DNA of 64,000 bases from JACVRW01 sp963813495 (GTDB taxonomy: Bacteria; Actinomycetota; Thermoleophilia; Solirubrobacterales; Thermoleophilaceae): positions 434,001 through 498,000 of the forward strand of contig CAWEZC010000005.1 in the NCBI GenBank assembly GCA_963813495.1, given 5' to 3'. Positions within the stretch are counted from its first letter, which is position 1. Each line of letters starts with the position of its first letter. Shown here piece by piece: positions 7,482 to 15,166 of the stretch. The notes below the pieces were generated by a model, which was not told where the DNA came from, searched no databases, and worked only from the letters and a program-made list of their open reading frames with translations. A program made the translations under genes and the position numbers.

Positions 7482-10208
7482 TCAGACGTCCGCCAGCAGC
7501 CCGCGGAGCACGAAGTGCAGGATCCCGTCGTGGCGGTAGTAGAGCCACTCGTTCGGAGTGTCGATGCGCACGCGGGCGTCGAACTCGACCGGGTCGCCGC
7601 CGCCCGAGGGCGTGGCCGAAACCTTCAGCGTGCGCGCTCCCTCCTCCAGCGGAGCGAGGTCGAAGGTCTCGTCGCCCTTGAGGCCCAGCGACTCGACCGA
7701 CTCGCCATCGGGGAATTGCAGCGGCAGCACGCCCATGCCCACGAGGTTGGAGCGGTGGATGCGCTCGTAGGACTCGGCGATCACGAAGCGGATGCCGAGC
7801 AGCCGCGGACCCTTGGCCGCCCAGTCGCGCGACGAGCCCGAGCCGTACTCCTTGCCCGCCAGCACGCAGAGCGGCGTGTCCTCCTCGGCGTAGGTCATCG
7901 CGGCGTCGTAGATCGTCTTCTGCTCGCCGTTGCGTAGCGTCCAGCCGCCCTCCGTGCCAGGAGCGAGCAGGTTGCGCAGGCGCACGTTGGCGAATGTGCC
8001 GCGCATCATCACCTCGTGGTTCCCGCGGCGCGAGCCGTAGGAGTTGAAGTCGCGTGGCTCGACGCCCTTCTCGATCAGGTAGGCCCCGCCGGGCGAGTCC
8101 TTCTTGATGGCGCCGGCCGGTGAGATGTGGTCGGTGGTCACGCTGTCGCCGAGCAGGGCGATGACGCGTGCGCCGCCGATCTCCTCGAAGCCCTCCGGTG
8201 CCTCGGCCGGCATGCCCTCGAAGTAGGGCGGGCGCTTGACGTAGGTCGACTCGTGATCCCAGGCGTAGCGGTCGCCCTCGGGGATGTCGAGCCCGTTCCA
8301 GTTGTCGTCGCCCTCGAACACCTCGCCGTAGCTCGAGCGGAACATGTCCGACTCGATCGCCGACTCGATCGCGTCATTGACCTCCTGCTGGGTGGGCCAG
8401 ATGTCGCGCAGGTGGACGTCGTCCTGGAGCGGCTCGTTGACCATGTCGAGATCCATGCGGCCGGCCAGCGCATAGGCCACGCACAGCGGCGGCGAGGCGA
8501 GATAGTTCATCTTCACCTCGGGGTGGATGCGACCCTCGAAGTTGCGGTTGCCCGACAGCACGCTCGCGACCACCAGGTCGCGCTCCTCGATCTCCTTGGA
8601 GATCTCCTCGGAGAGCGGGCCCGAGTTGCCGATGCAGGTGGTGCAGCCATAGCCGACGAGATCGAAGCCCAGGCGCGAGAGCGGCTCGAGCAGTCCGGCG
8701 CGCTCGAGGTAGTCGGTCACGACCTTGGAGCCGGGGGCAAGCGAGGTCTTGACCCAGGGCATGCGCTCGAGCCCGGCCTCGACGGCCTTCTGGGCCAGCA
8801 GGCCGGCGCCGAGCATCACCGACGGGTTGGAGGTGTTGGTGCAGCTGGTGATCGCCGCGATCACCACCGAGCCGTGGCCGAAGCCCTCGTTGCGCTCGGC
8901 CACGGCGGTGCCCGGCTCGGGATGGCTGTGGCCGACCTTGGGTTCCGCGCCGCCGCCGTTGTTGGTGGGCGGGTCGCTGGCCGGGAAGGACTCCGCGGCA
9001 GCCTCGTCGTAGCCGGTGAGCACGTCGCCGTCGACGTACTGGTCGAGCTCGGCCCTGAAGTCCTGCGCCGCGTCGGACAGGGCGACCCGGTCCTGCGGGC
9101 GCTTGGGACCGGCCAGCGACGGCTCCACCTCGGACAGGTCGAGCTCGAGCGTGTCCGAATAGGCGGCGTCCTCGGAGCCCTCGTCGTGGAACAGGCCCTG
9201 TTCGCGTGAATAGGCCTCCACGAGCTCGACGCGCTCGGGCGGGCGCCCGGAGAACTCGAGGTAGCGCAGCGTCTCCCGGTCCACCGGGAAGATCGCGCAG
9301 GTGGCGCCCATCTCCGGGGACATGTTCCCGATCGTGGCGCGGTCGGCCAGCGGCAGGTTGGGCAGTCCGGGTCCGTAGAACTCCACGAACTTGCCCACCA
9401 CGCCGCGCTCGCGCAGCATCTGGGTGACGGTGAGGACGAGGTCGGTGGCCGTGGAGCCCTCCGGCAGCTCGCCGGAGAGCCGGAAGCCCACCACCTGTGG
9501 GATCAGCATCGATACCGGCTGGCCGAGCATGGCGGCCTCCGCCTCGATGCCGCCCACTCCCCAGCCGAGCACGCCGAGGCCGTTGACCATCGTGGTGTGC
9601 GAGTCGGTGCCCACGAGGGTGTCGGGGAACGCCTGGCCGTCGCGGGACTCCACCACGCGGGCCAGATACTCGAGGTTGACCTGGTGGCAGATGCCCGTGT
9701 TGGGGGGCACCACGGCGAAGTTCTCGAAGGCGGTCTGGCCCCAGCGCAGGAAGGCGTAGCGCTCCTTGTTGCGCTCGAACTCGAGCTCCGCGTTGCGCTG
9801 GAAGGCCAGCCGCTCCGCGAACACGTCCACCTGGATCGAGTGGTCGATCACGAGCTCCACCGGCACCAGCGGATTGATCTTGGTGGCGTCGCCGCCCAGC
9901 TCCTCCATGGCGTCGCGCATGGCGGCGAGGTCGACGATCGCGGGCACGCCGGTGAAGTCCTGCATCAGCACGCGCGCCGGTGTGTAGGCGATCTCCTGGG
10001 AGGGCTCGGCCTTGGCGTCCCAGCTCGCCAGCGCTCGGGCACCCTCGTCCTCGCCGTGGCGCAGGAGGTTCTCCAGCAGGATCTTCAGCGAGTAGGGCAG
10101 GCGTGCGACGTCGTACTCCTGCTGGAGCGCGTCGAGACGAAAAATCTCGTACGACTCGCCGCCGACCTCGAGGGTCGACCGGGCGCCAAAGGTGTCTTGG
10201 TTGCTCAC
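7482..10208 (-). CDS. acnA: Aconitate hydratase A
   Basis: A 908-residue aconitase of the AcnA/IRP1 type, interconverting citrate and isocitrate in the TCA cycle. Seen: SCTNTSNPSVM (about residues 445-455) and YGCTTCIGNSGPL, which together supply the three Cys ligands of the 4Fe-4S cluster; VPPNTGICHQVNLEYL and VGTDSHTTMVNGLGVLGWGVGG in the N-terminal half; and the swivelling C-terminal domain with EYGSGSSRDWAAKGP. It is full length. GTG at 10208 begins MSNQDTFGARSTL. No Shine-Dalgarno is visible; TAGGTT lies 7 nt upstream, suggesting a leaderless transcript with its own promoter at the end of the upstream gene. Confidence 0.97.
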   Translation of the reverse strand: MSNQDTFGARSTLEVGGESYEIFRLDALQQEYDVARLPYSLKILLENLLRHGEDEGARALASWDAKAEPSQEIAYTPARVLMQDFTGVPAIVDLAAMRDAMEELGGDATKINPLVPVELVIDHSIQVDVFAERLAFQRNAELEFERNKERYAFLRWGQTAFENFAVVPPNTGICHQVNLEYLARVVESRDGQAFPDTLVGTDSHTTMVNGLGVLGWGVGGIEAEAAMLGQPVSMLIPQVVGFRLSGELPEGSTATDLVLTVTQMLRERGVVGKFVEFYGPGLPNLPLADRATIGNMSPEMGATCAIFPVDRETLRYLEFSGRPPERVELVEAYSREQGLFHDEGSEDAAYSDTLELDLSEVEPSLAGPKRPQDRVALSDAAQDFRAELDQYVDGDVLTGYDEAAAESFPASDPPTNNGGGAEPKVGHSHPEPGTAVAERNEGFGHGSVVIAAITSCTNTSNPSVMLGAGLLAQKAVEAGLERMPWVKTSLAPGSKVVTDYLERAGLLEPLSRLGFDLVGYGCTTCIGNSGPLSEEISKEIEERDLVVASVLSGNRNFEGRIHPEVKMNYLASPPLCVAYALAGRMDLDMVNEPLQDDVHLRDIWPTQQEVNDAIESAIESDMFRSSYGEVFEGDDNWNGLDIPEGDRYAWDHESTYVKRPPYFEGMPAEAPEGFEEIGGARVIALLGDSVTTDHISPAGAIKKDSPGGAYLIEKGVEPRDFNSYGSRRGNHEVMMRGTFANVRLRNLLAPGTEGGWTLRNGEQKTIYDAAMTYAEEDTPLCVLAGKEYGSGSSRDWAAKGPRLLGIRFVIAESYERIHRSNLVGMGVLPLQFPDGESVESLGLKGDETFDLAPLEEGARTLKVSATPSGGGDPVEFDARVRIDTPNEWLYYRHDGILHFVLRGLLADV

Positions 10209-10215
10209 AGGCTCA

Positions 10216-10221
10216 AACCTA
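10216..10221 (-). promoter_or_regulatory. -10 box (TAGGTT) for acnA
   Basis: On the minus strand TAGGTT is followed by 7 nt and the GTG start of acnA. The usual -35 is not clear: TTGAGG occurs 15 nt upstream of the box, a short spacer. Called mainly because the same arrangement recurs before other genes in this window. Confidence 0.4.
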
Positions 10222-10222
10222 C

Positions 10223-11287
10223 CTACAAGCCTCGAACCTCAACGCTACGCGCATCGGGCTCGCAGAAGCGCGCAGTGCGCTTTGCCTCGGCCCGGATCGC
10301 GGCGTGGGCGGAACGGCGGATCTCCACGTGCGGGGTGATCTCCACCTGCACCCGCTCGCGCCTGCGCCGCAGCTGCCAGCTCGCAGCCACCCGGCCGTCG
10401 ACCGTGACCGTCTGGTCGCCGCTGAGCGTGAGCTTCAGCGGCTGGATCGAACGGGGGACGATCCGGTCGCGGTCGGCGTAGGCCAAGAGCGGCTGGTCCC
10501 AGCGGGCCAGGAGGCGCACCGGCAACGGAGTCGAGGCGGGAGGCAACGGCCTCCGCGGCAGGTCGAGCAGTTCGCTGCCGTCCTCGCCGCGATAGGAGAC
10601 GGTCCCGAGGCGCTCCCAGGCGTCGGCGAAATCACGCTGCGCAACGCCGGCCCAGGCGGCGGCATCGCGCCGCGTCGCCGGCCCGAAGGCCGCGAGGTAG
10701 CGGCCGAGCACGAGCGTGGCCGCCTCTGCGGGCTCGGGCAGCGGGCGCGGGTCGGCGACGAAGGCCGGCCGGCCGCGCTCGCGCCAGAACCCCGCCGGCG
10801 GTACCTGGACGAGCGGCAGGAGCGTGCGGGCGAACATCACCGACGCCCACGCGCTGTCGCCTACATCGTCGTAGTGGCTCACGCGGTCGCGAATCTGAGC
10901 ATTGGTGCGTGGCTCGCTCAGCCAGGATCGGAGCTCGGCGGTCACCTCGGCCTCGTCGAGCTCGGGGTGGCTCTTGTGCCAGTTGCGCATGCGGGCCTGG
11001 CGCGCCAGCTGGGCGTACGCGGGGAAGTCCGTCGCGGCGGCCAGATGGAGGGTCATGCGCATGATGGTGGTCTTGACCACCCTCCGCGACTCGAGTGCGG
11101 CGTGCAGCCGGGCGGCGTCGAAGCCGTCCAGGCGGGCGGCCAGCGCCACGTAGGGCGCGGGCGAGTCCTGCCCCTGCAGCGGCGTCAGCCGGCGAATGGC
11201 CTCCGCGGGCCGCAGGTGCCGCCGCTCGAGCAGCATCTGACGGGCGGCGAGGGCGGCCGTGAGCTCAGGACGGGTGAGGGTGCGCAT
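10223..11287 (-). CDS. Winged-helix protein of the HTH_42 (AlkZ/YcaQ-like) family
   Basis: A 354-residue protein with the pattern of the HTH_42 'winged helix DNA-binding domain-containing' family. Near the N-terminus it has LTRPELTAALAARQMLLERR and then LTPLQGQDSPAPYVALAARL; in characterised AlkZ/YcaQ DNA glycosylases a Q-x-Q motif at this place is catalytic for removing alkylated or crosslinked bases, and here it reads QGQ. The C-terminal half (LPVRLLARWDQPLLAYADRDRIVP) is typical of the family. ATG at 11287 is preferred to the upstream GTG at 11332, which would overlap the preceding gene. A repair function is inferred; many members are uncharacterised. Confidence 0.8.
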   Translation of the reverse strand: MRTLTRPELTAALAARQMLLERRHLRPAEAIRRLTPLQGQDSPAPYVALAARLDGFDAARLHAALESRRVVKTTIMRMTLHLAAATDFPAYAQLARQARMRNWHKSHPELDEAEVTAELRSWLSEPRTNAQIRDRVSHYDDVGDSAWASVMFARTLLPLVQVPPAGFWRERGRPAFVADPRPLPEPAEAATLVLGRYLAAFGPATRRDAAAWAGVAQRDFADAWERLGTVSYRGEDGSELLDLPRRPLPPASTPLPVRLLARWDQPLLAYADRDRIVPRSIQPLKLTLSGDQTVTVDGRVAASWQLRRRRERVQVEITPHVEIRRSAHAAIRAEAKRTARFCEPDARSVEVRGL

Positions 11288-11301
11288 CGCCACGGGGCGC
11301 C

Positions 11302-11577
11302 TCAGTCGCGGGTCAGCGTGAGGCGAATCCATGGCCGCCAGGTGACACCGTCGTCGTCGGTGCGCGCCGATTCCGCGGCCGCGTGGCGGCCGTCGTCCGC
11401 GATGCTCAATGTCGCGCGTGCGCCGTCGGCGCCGAAGGTCCAGGTGCCGTCCGCGTCGAGTCCGTCCACGATCCCTGCCGGCGTCTCGCCGTCGTCGGCC
11501 AGCAACTCTCCGCGTGTCCGCCAGTTTCCGATCAGCGCTTCGAGGCTCTTGGTCTCGGGATGAGGCTGGGAACTCAC
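11302..11577 (-). CDS. Shortened DUF1579-like protein
   Basis: A 91-residue protein with a very good ribosome binding site (AGGAGG, 7 nt before GTG at 11577), so it is probably expressed. The first 40 residues (TKSLEALIGNWRTRGELL) match the start and the last 45 (DGTWTFGADGARATLSIADD, TWRPWIRLTLTRD) match the end of DUF1579-type proteins as I know them, but the central 50-60 residues of beta-barrel normally between them are absent, so it may be an internally deleted copy. It lies 14 nt upstream of the winged-helix gene on the same strand. Function unknown. Confidence 0.7.
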   Translation of the reverse strand: MSSQPHPETKSLEALIGNWRTRGELLADDGETPAGIVDGLDADGTWTFGADGARATLSIADDGRHAAAESARTDDDGVTWRPWIRLTLTRD

Positions 11578-11664
11578 TTCGGCTCCTCCTGGATCGTTAC
11601 GGCCGGGTCGGTCCTCGCTGGAAGTAAAGACTGGCGCAGCGGCGCCGGGTAGCGTGCGCCGCAC

Positions 11665-12738
11665 ATGCACGATCTCGCCTGCGTGGTCCATCTGCACTCG
11701 CTCTACTCGGACGGGACGGGCACGGTGCCCGAGATCGCGCGGGCCGCGCGCCGGGCCCGGGCCGACGTCGTGCTGCTCACCGATCACGACACCCTGGAGG
11801 CCAAGCGCCGCGGTGAGGAGGGTTGGTACGGAAACGTGCTGCTGCTGGTGGGCGAGGAGGTCTCGCCCGCACGCCGCAACCACTATCTGGCCTTCGGCAT
11901 CGACGAGGAGATCGACCACAGCGGGCTGGATGCCGACGGGATCTGCCGGGCGGTGGCCGAGGCGGGCGGGTTCGGCTTCGCCGCCCACCCGTGGTCGCGC
12001 GGCTCGGCGAGGTTCAAGCGCGCGGGATGGATGCCGACCGCTCGCGCGCGCCGCGCGCTCGCCACTCCGGGAATGCCCTTCGACGGTCTGGCCAGCGAGC
12101 ACCTTCACGGCGTCGAGCTGTGGAGCTTCGTCAACGACACCGGCGAGGCGGTGGACAGCGTGGCGGGACTGCTGCGTTTCGTGGCCGCCCCGCTGCGGGC
12201 CCTCGAACATCCGCCACAGCGCAACGTGCGTGCCTGGGTGGAGCTCTGCCGGGAGCGCCCGGTGGTGGCGCTCGGCGGGCTCGACGCTCACCAGTTCGGC
12301 AAACGGATCGGGCGCTTCGTGCCTCTCAGGATCATGGCCTACCGGCGCTCCTTTCGCTTCATCCGCACCCACGTACTGTGCGAACGGGCGCCCGCGGGCG
12401 AGCTCGCACACGACCGCGAGCAGGTCTACGGCGCGCTGCGCGCCGGGTGTTGTTACATCGCGGTCGACGCGCTCGCCCCGGCGCGCGGCTTTCGCTTCGA
12501 GGCCGACGACGTGCCCATGGGCGGCGAGGCGCCCGCAGGCGTGCGCACGCTCCGCGCGCGCACTCCCCTCGCGTCCCGCATCAGGCTGCTGCGCGACGGC
12601 GCGCGGCTTGCCGAAGCGGAGGGCACGTCACTGGATCTGGAGATCGAGGAGCCGGGGGTGTACCGCGCCGAGGCGCTGCGGCACTACCGCGGCCGCGAGC
12701 GCACCTGGATCCTGTCCAACCCGGTTTACCTGCGCTGA
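11665..12738 (+). CDS. PHP-domain metal-dependent phosphoesterase
   Basis: A 357-residue protein with the PHP fold found in histidinol phosphatase-like and RNase AM-like phosphoesterases. Metal-binding motifs are in order: HLHSLYSDGTG (residues 9-19), LLTDHDTLEA (about 36-45), GEEVS, NHYLAFG, AAHPWS (about 110) and GGLDAHQF (about 210). A C-terminal 90-residue beta-rich extension follows (RGFRFEADDVPMGGEA), also seen in secreted or membrane PHP proteins, but I find no signal peptide here. It is divergent from the DUF1579-like gene; TAGCGT lies 9 nt before the ATG. Substrate unknown. Confidence 0.86.
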   Translation: MHDLACVVHLHSLYSDGTGTVPEIARAARRARADVVLLTDHDTLEAKRRGEEGWYGNVLLLVGEEVSPARRNHYLAFGIDEEIDHSGLDADGICRAVAEAGGFGFAAHPWSRGSARFKRAGWMPTARARRALATPGMPFDGLASEHLHGVELWSFVNDTGEAVDSVAGLLRFVAAPLRALEHPPQRNVRAWVELCRERPVVALGGLDAHQFGKRIGRFVPLRIMAYRRSFRFIRTHVLCERAPAGELAHDREQVYGALRAGCCYIAVDALAPARGFRFEADDVPMGGEAPAGVRTLRARTPLASRIRLLRDGARLAEAEGTSLDLEIEEPGVYRAEALRHYRGRERTWILSNPVYLR

Positions 12739-12753
12739 GCGCAAGGAGCGCCG

Positions 12754-12773
12754 AATGGGGTCTCCACCCCATT
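12754..12773 (+). terminator. Hairpin after the PHP gene
   Basis: AATGGGGT-CTCC-ACCCCATT forms a perfect 8-bp stem with a 4-base loop, 15 nt after the PHP stop codon. There is no T-run after it, which is common for terminators in GC-rich actinobacteria. It lies before the ATG chosen for the zinc-ribbon gene. Confidence 0.6.
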
Positions 12774-12807
12774 GCCGGACGCGAACGGAGCTAGTGCAAT
12801 TCAACAC

Positions 12808-12993
12808 ATGGCCCAATACATGTGCCCCAATTGCCGTGACGTCGTGGCCTTCGACGGCTTCGCGCGTGTCACGTGGTGCAACGCCTGCGGGCAGCCGCTC
12901 GCGATGCTGGACCTGCTGCCCGTGCGCCCGGAGCTCAAGCGCGTCGAGCCGCAGCCGACCGAGGAGGCCGAGCCGCCGACCGTGGTGGCCTGA
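12808..12993 (+). CDS. Small zinc-ribbon protein
   Basis: A 61-residue protein with two Cys pairs, CPNC (residues 6-9) and CNAC (about 25-28), which would hold one zinc ion, followed by an acidic, proline-rich tail. No function can be assigned; such ribbons often bind nucleic acid or act in protein contacts. ATG at 12808 (MAQYMCPNC) is preferred because the upstream in-frame TTG falls in a hairpin. A clear ribosome binding site is missing; GGAG lies too far upstream. It converges on the EamA gene with a shared hairpin over both stop codons. Confidence 0.6.
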   Translation: MAQYMCPNCRDVVAFDGFARVTWCNACGQPLAMLDLLPVRPELKRVEPQPTEEAEPPTVVA

Positions 12994-13007
12994 GTCACTG
13001 CTCAGGC
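12988..13007. terminator. Bidirectional hairpin between convergent genes
   Basis: GCCTGAG-TCACTG-CTCAGGC is a 7-bp stem with a 6-base loop. It covers the TGA stop of the zinc-ribbon gene and the TGA stop of the EamA gene on the other strand, and being symmetric could end transcription from both sides. No T-run is seen. Confidence 0.45.
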
Positions 13008-13859
13008 GTCGCGCGGCGCAACCGTGGCGTTGCGTGCCGCCCCGGCGCTCGCGGCCACCACGAACAGGATGGCCACCAGCTCGCGCGCCGACAGGCTCTC
13101 GCCGAGCACGACGAGGCCGGCGAGCGCGGCGACGCCGGGCTCGATCGACATGAGCACGCCGAACACGCCCTCGGGCACGCGCCGCAGCGCCTCCATCTCG
13201 AGCGTGTAGGGGATCGTCGTGGACAGCACCGACACCGCAAGGGCGGTGCCCAGCACGCCGAGCGCGAGCATGTCGGCGCCGCCGTCGGCCACGCCCACCG
13301 GCACCAGCACCACGGCGGCCACCACCATCGCCAGCGCCAGTCCGTTGGCCCCCGGAAAGACGCGGCCCACGCGCGCGCTGAGCAGGATGTAGGCGGCCCA
13401 GAAGGCGCCTGCCAGCAGAGCGAGCGCCACCCCCACTCCGTCCAGGTCCGATGAGCCGAAATCGGCCAGCAGGACGATGCCGATGGCGGCCAGCGCCACC
13501 CACAGCAGATCGAGTGCGCGACGAGAGCCCCAAACGGCCACCCCGAGCGGGCCCACGAACTCGAACGTGACCGCCACCCCCAGCGGTATCCGATCGAGCG
13601 AGGCGTAGAACGAGAGGTTCATCCCCGCGAGCGCCAGGCCGAACCAGAACACCAGCCAGAGGTCGCGCCGTGCGTGACCCCCCAGCCGCGGGCGCCAGAG
13701 GAGGCCCAGCACCAGCGCCGCGAGGGCCACGCGCAGGAAGACCGTGCCGCCGGCGCCCACCTCGTCGAACAGCGACTTGGCCAGCGCCGCGCCGAACTGG
13801 ACCGAGCTCACGGCGGCCATCACAAGGACGGTCGGAGGCACGCGGTGGGCCGCAGGCAT
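13002..13859 (-). CDS. EamA/DMT-family transporter (RhtA-like)
   Basis: A 285-residue inner-membrane transporter with about ten hydrophobic segments in two EamA repeats. The pattern FLRVALAALVLGLLWRPRL and NLSFYASLDRIPLGVAVTFEFVGPLGVA resembles the RhtA/YdcZ group, which exports threonine/homoserine and other amino acids or metabolites. ATG at 13859 has no Shine-Dalgarno; TACGGT lies 8 nt upstream. The gene is divergent from an alanine-racemase-fold gene with a gap of only about 36 nt, so the two may share control, and the exporter could handle that enzyme's amino-acid substrate. That link is inference. Confidence 0.87.
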   Translation of the reverse strand: MPAAHRVPPTVLVMAAVSSVQFGAALAKSLFDEVGAGGTVFLRVALAALVLGLLWRPRLGGHARRDLWLVFWFGLALAGMNLSFYASLDRIPLGVAVTFEFVGPLGVAVWGSRRALDLLWVALAAIGIVLLADFGSSDLDGVGVALALLAGAFWAAYILLSARVGRVFPGANGLALAMVVAAVVLVPVGVADGGADMLALGVLGTALAVSVLSTTIPYTLEMEALRRVPEGVFGVLMSIEPGVAALAGLVVLGESLSARELVAILFVVAASAGAARNATVAPRDA

Positions 13860-13867
13860 GGCGAGCC

Positions 13868-13888
13868 ACCGTACCCGGGCGGGATAAT
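13868..13888. promoter_or_regulatory. Face-to-face -10 boxes of two divergent genes
   Basis: On the plus strand GATAAT (13883-13888) lies 7 nt before the GTG at 13896. On the minus strand TACGGT (13873-13868) lies 8 nt before the ATG at 13859. Neither gene has a ribosome binding site. The two promoters would have to overlap, their -35 regions lying within or beyond each other's boxes, so they are likely to exclude each other. Confidence 0.45.
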
Positions 13889-13895
13889 CGTGATC

Positions 13896-15122
13896 GTGAC
13901 CGTCACCGATCCGCTGCTCCAGAGCCCCGCCCGCGAGCGCTCCTACGAGGAGTTGGAGGCGATCTTCGCCGGTGTGGATGCCCCCTTTGCGCTGGTCGAC
14001 CTGGACGCGCTCTGGTCGAACGCCCGCGAGCTGCTGGGCCGGGCGCAGGGCACCCCGATCCGGGTGGCCAGCAAGTCGGTGCGCTGCCGTGCGCTGCTGG
14101 CCTCGATCCTGGAGCACGATCCGGGCTTTCGCGGGCTGATGACGTTCACGCTGGCGGAGAGCCTGTGGCTGCACGAACAGGGCTTCGACGACCTGCTGCT
14201 CGCCTACCCGACCGCGGACCGTGCCGGGCTCGCGCGGCTGGCCCGCCTCGAGGGTGGGCGGGGACCGATCCTGATGGTCGACTCGGTGGAGCAGCTCGAC
14301 TACATCGAGGCGGCCGCGGCGGGCGGCGCAGGACCGGTCCGGGTGTGCATCGACCTCGACGTGGGCTGGTGGCCGCTGCGCGGGCGGGTGAAGGTGGGCG
14401 CCAGGCGCTCACCCATCCGAACGCCGGCCGAGGCGCAGGCGCTGGCCCGCGTGGTCACTGCCCGGCCGCTGTTCGAGCTGACGGCGCTGATGGGATATGA
14501 GGCGCACATCGCGGGCTTGGGCGACGAGCCGCTCGGCAAGCGCGTGCAGCGCCCCCTGATCCGCTTCATGAAGCGCCGTTCGGCGGCGGAGCTCGCGGAG
14601 CGGAGGGCCGCTGTGGTGGCCGCGGTCCGTGAGGTGGCCGACGTCTCGGTTGTCAACGGGGGCGGCACGGGCAGCGTGCACACCACCGTGCGCGAGCCGG
14701 TGGTCACCGAGGTCAGCGCGGGCTCCGGGTTCTATGCCCCCACCCTGTTCGACCGCTACTCCTCCTTTCGACTCACTCCCGCGGCGATGTTCGCGATGCC
14801 GGTCGTGCGGCGCCCGAGCGGCGGCGTGGCCACGCTTCTGGGCGGCGGCTACCCCGCATCCGGCGCAGCGGGGCCGGATCGCCTGCCCGCGCCGCACCTG
14901 CCGCGCGGGCTGCGCCTGGACGCGCAGGAAGGGGCGGGCGAGGTGCAGACGCCAGTGATCGGCGCCGCCGCCGCTAGCCTCCGCGTCGGCGACAACGTCT
15001 ATCTGCGCCATGCCAAGGCGGGCGAGTTGTGCGAGCGATTCAACAGCCTCTATCTCCTGAGCGGCGGCGAGATCGCCGACGAGGTCCCGACTTACCGCGG
15101 CGACGGCCGCTGCGAGCTCTGA
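13896..15122 (+). CDS. Alanine-racemase-fold PLP protein (amino-acid deaminase/aldolase-like)
   Basis: A 408-residue protein with the fold type III PLP barrel. TPIRVASKSVRCRALLASIL (about residues 55-74) contains the Lys expected to bind PLP, and NGGGTGSVHTT binds phosphate in relatives such as D-threonine aldolase and D-serine deaminase. The C-terminal beta-domain (GDNVYLRHAKAGELCERFN) carries the His and Cys that hold a metal ion in D-serine dehydratases. GTG at 13896 is preferred to GTG at 13890 because a GATAAT box lies 7 nt before it; there is no Shine-Dalgarno for either. Likely acts on a D-amino acid or hydroxy amino acid; exact substrate unknown. Confidence 0.82.
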   Translation: MTVTDPLLQSPARERSYEELEAIFAGVDAPFALVDLDALWSNARELLGRAQGTPIRVASKSVRCRALLASILEHDPGFRGLMTFTLAESLWLHEQGFDDLLLAYPTADRAGLARLARLEGGRGPILMVDSVEQLDYIEAAAAGGAGPVRVCIDLDVGWWPLRGRVKVGARRSPIRTPAEAQALARVVTARPLFELTALMGYEAHIAGLGDEPLGKRVQRPLIRFMKRRSAAELAERRAAVVAAVREVADVSVVNGGGTGSVHTTVREPVVTEVSAGSGFYAPTLFDRYSSFRLTPAAMFAMPVVRRPSGGVATLLGGGYPASGAAGPDRLPAPHLPRGLRLDAQEGAGEVQTPVIGAAAASLRVGDNVYLRHAKAGELCERFNSLYLLSGGEIADEVPTYRGDGRCEL

Positions 15123-15166
15123 CGCGCAACCCGCAACCCGAGCGGCCCGCTCGTGTTGGCAGGCTC

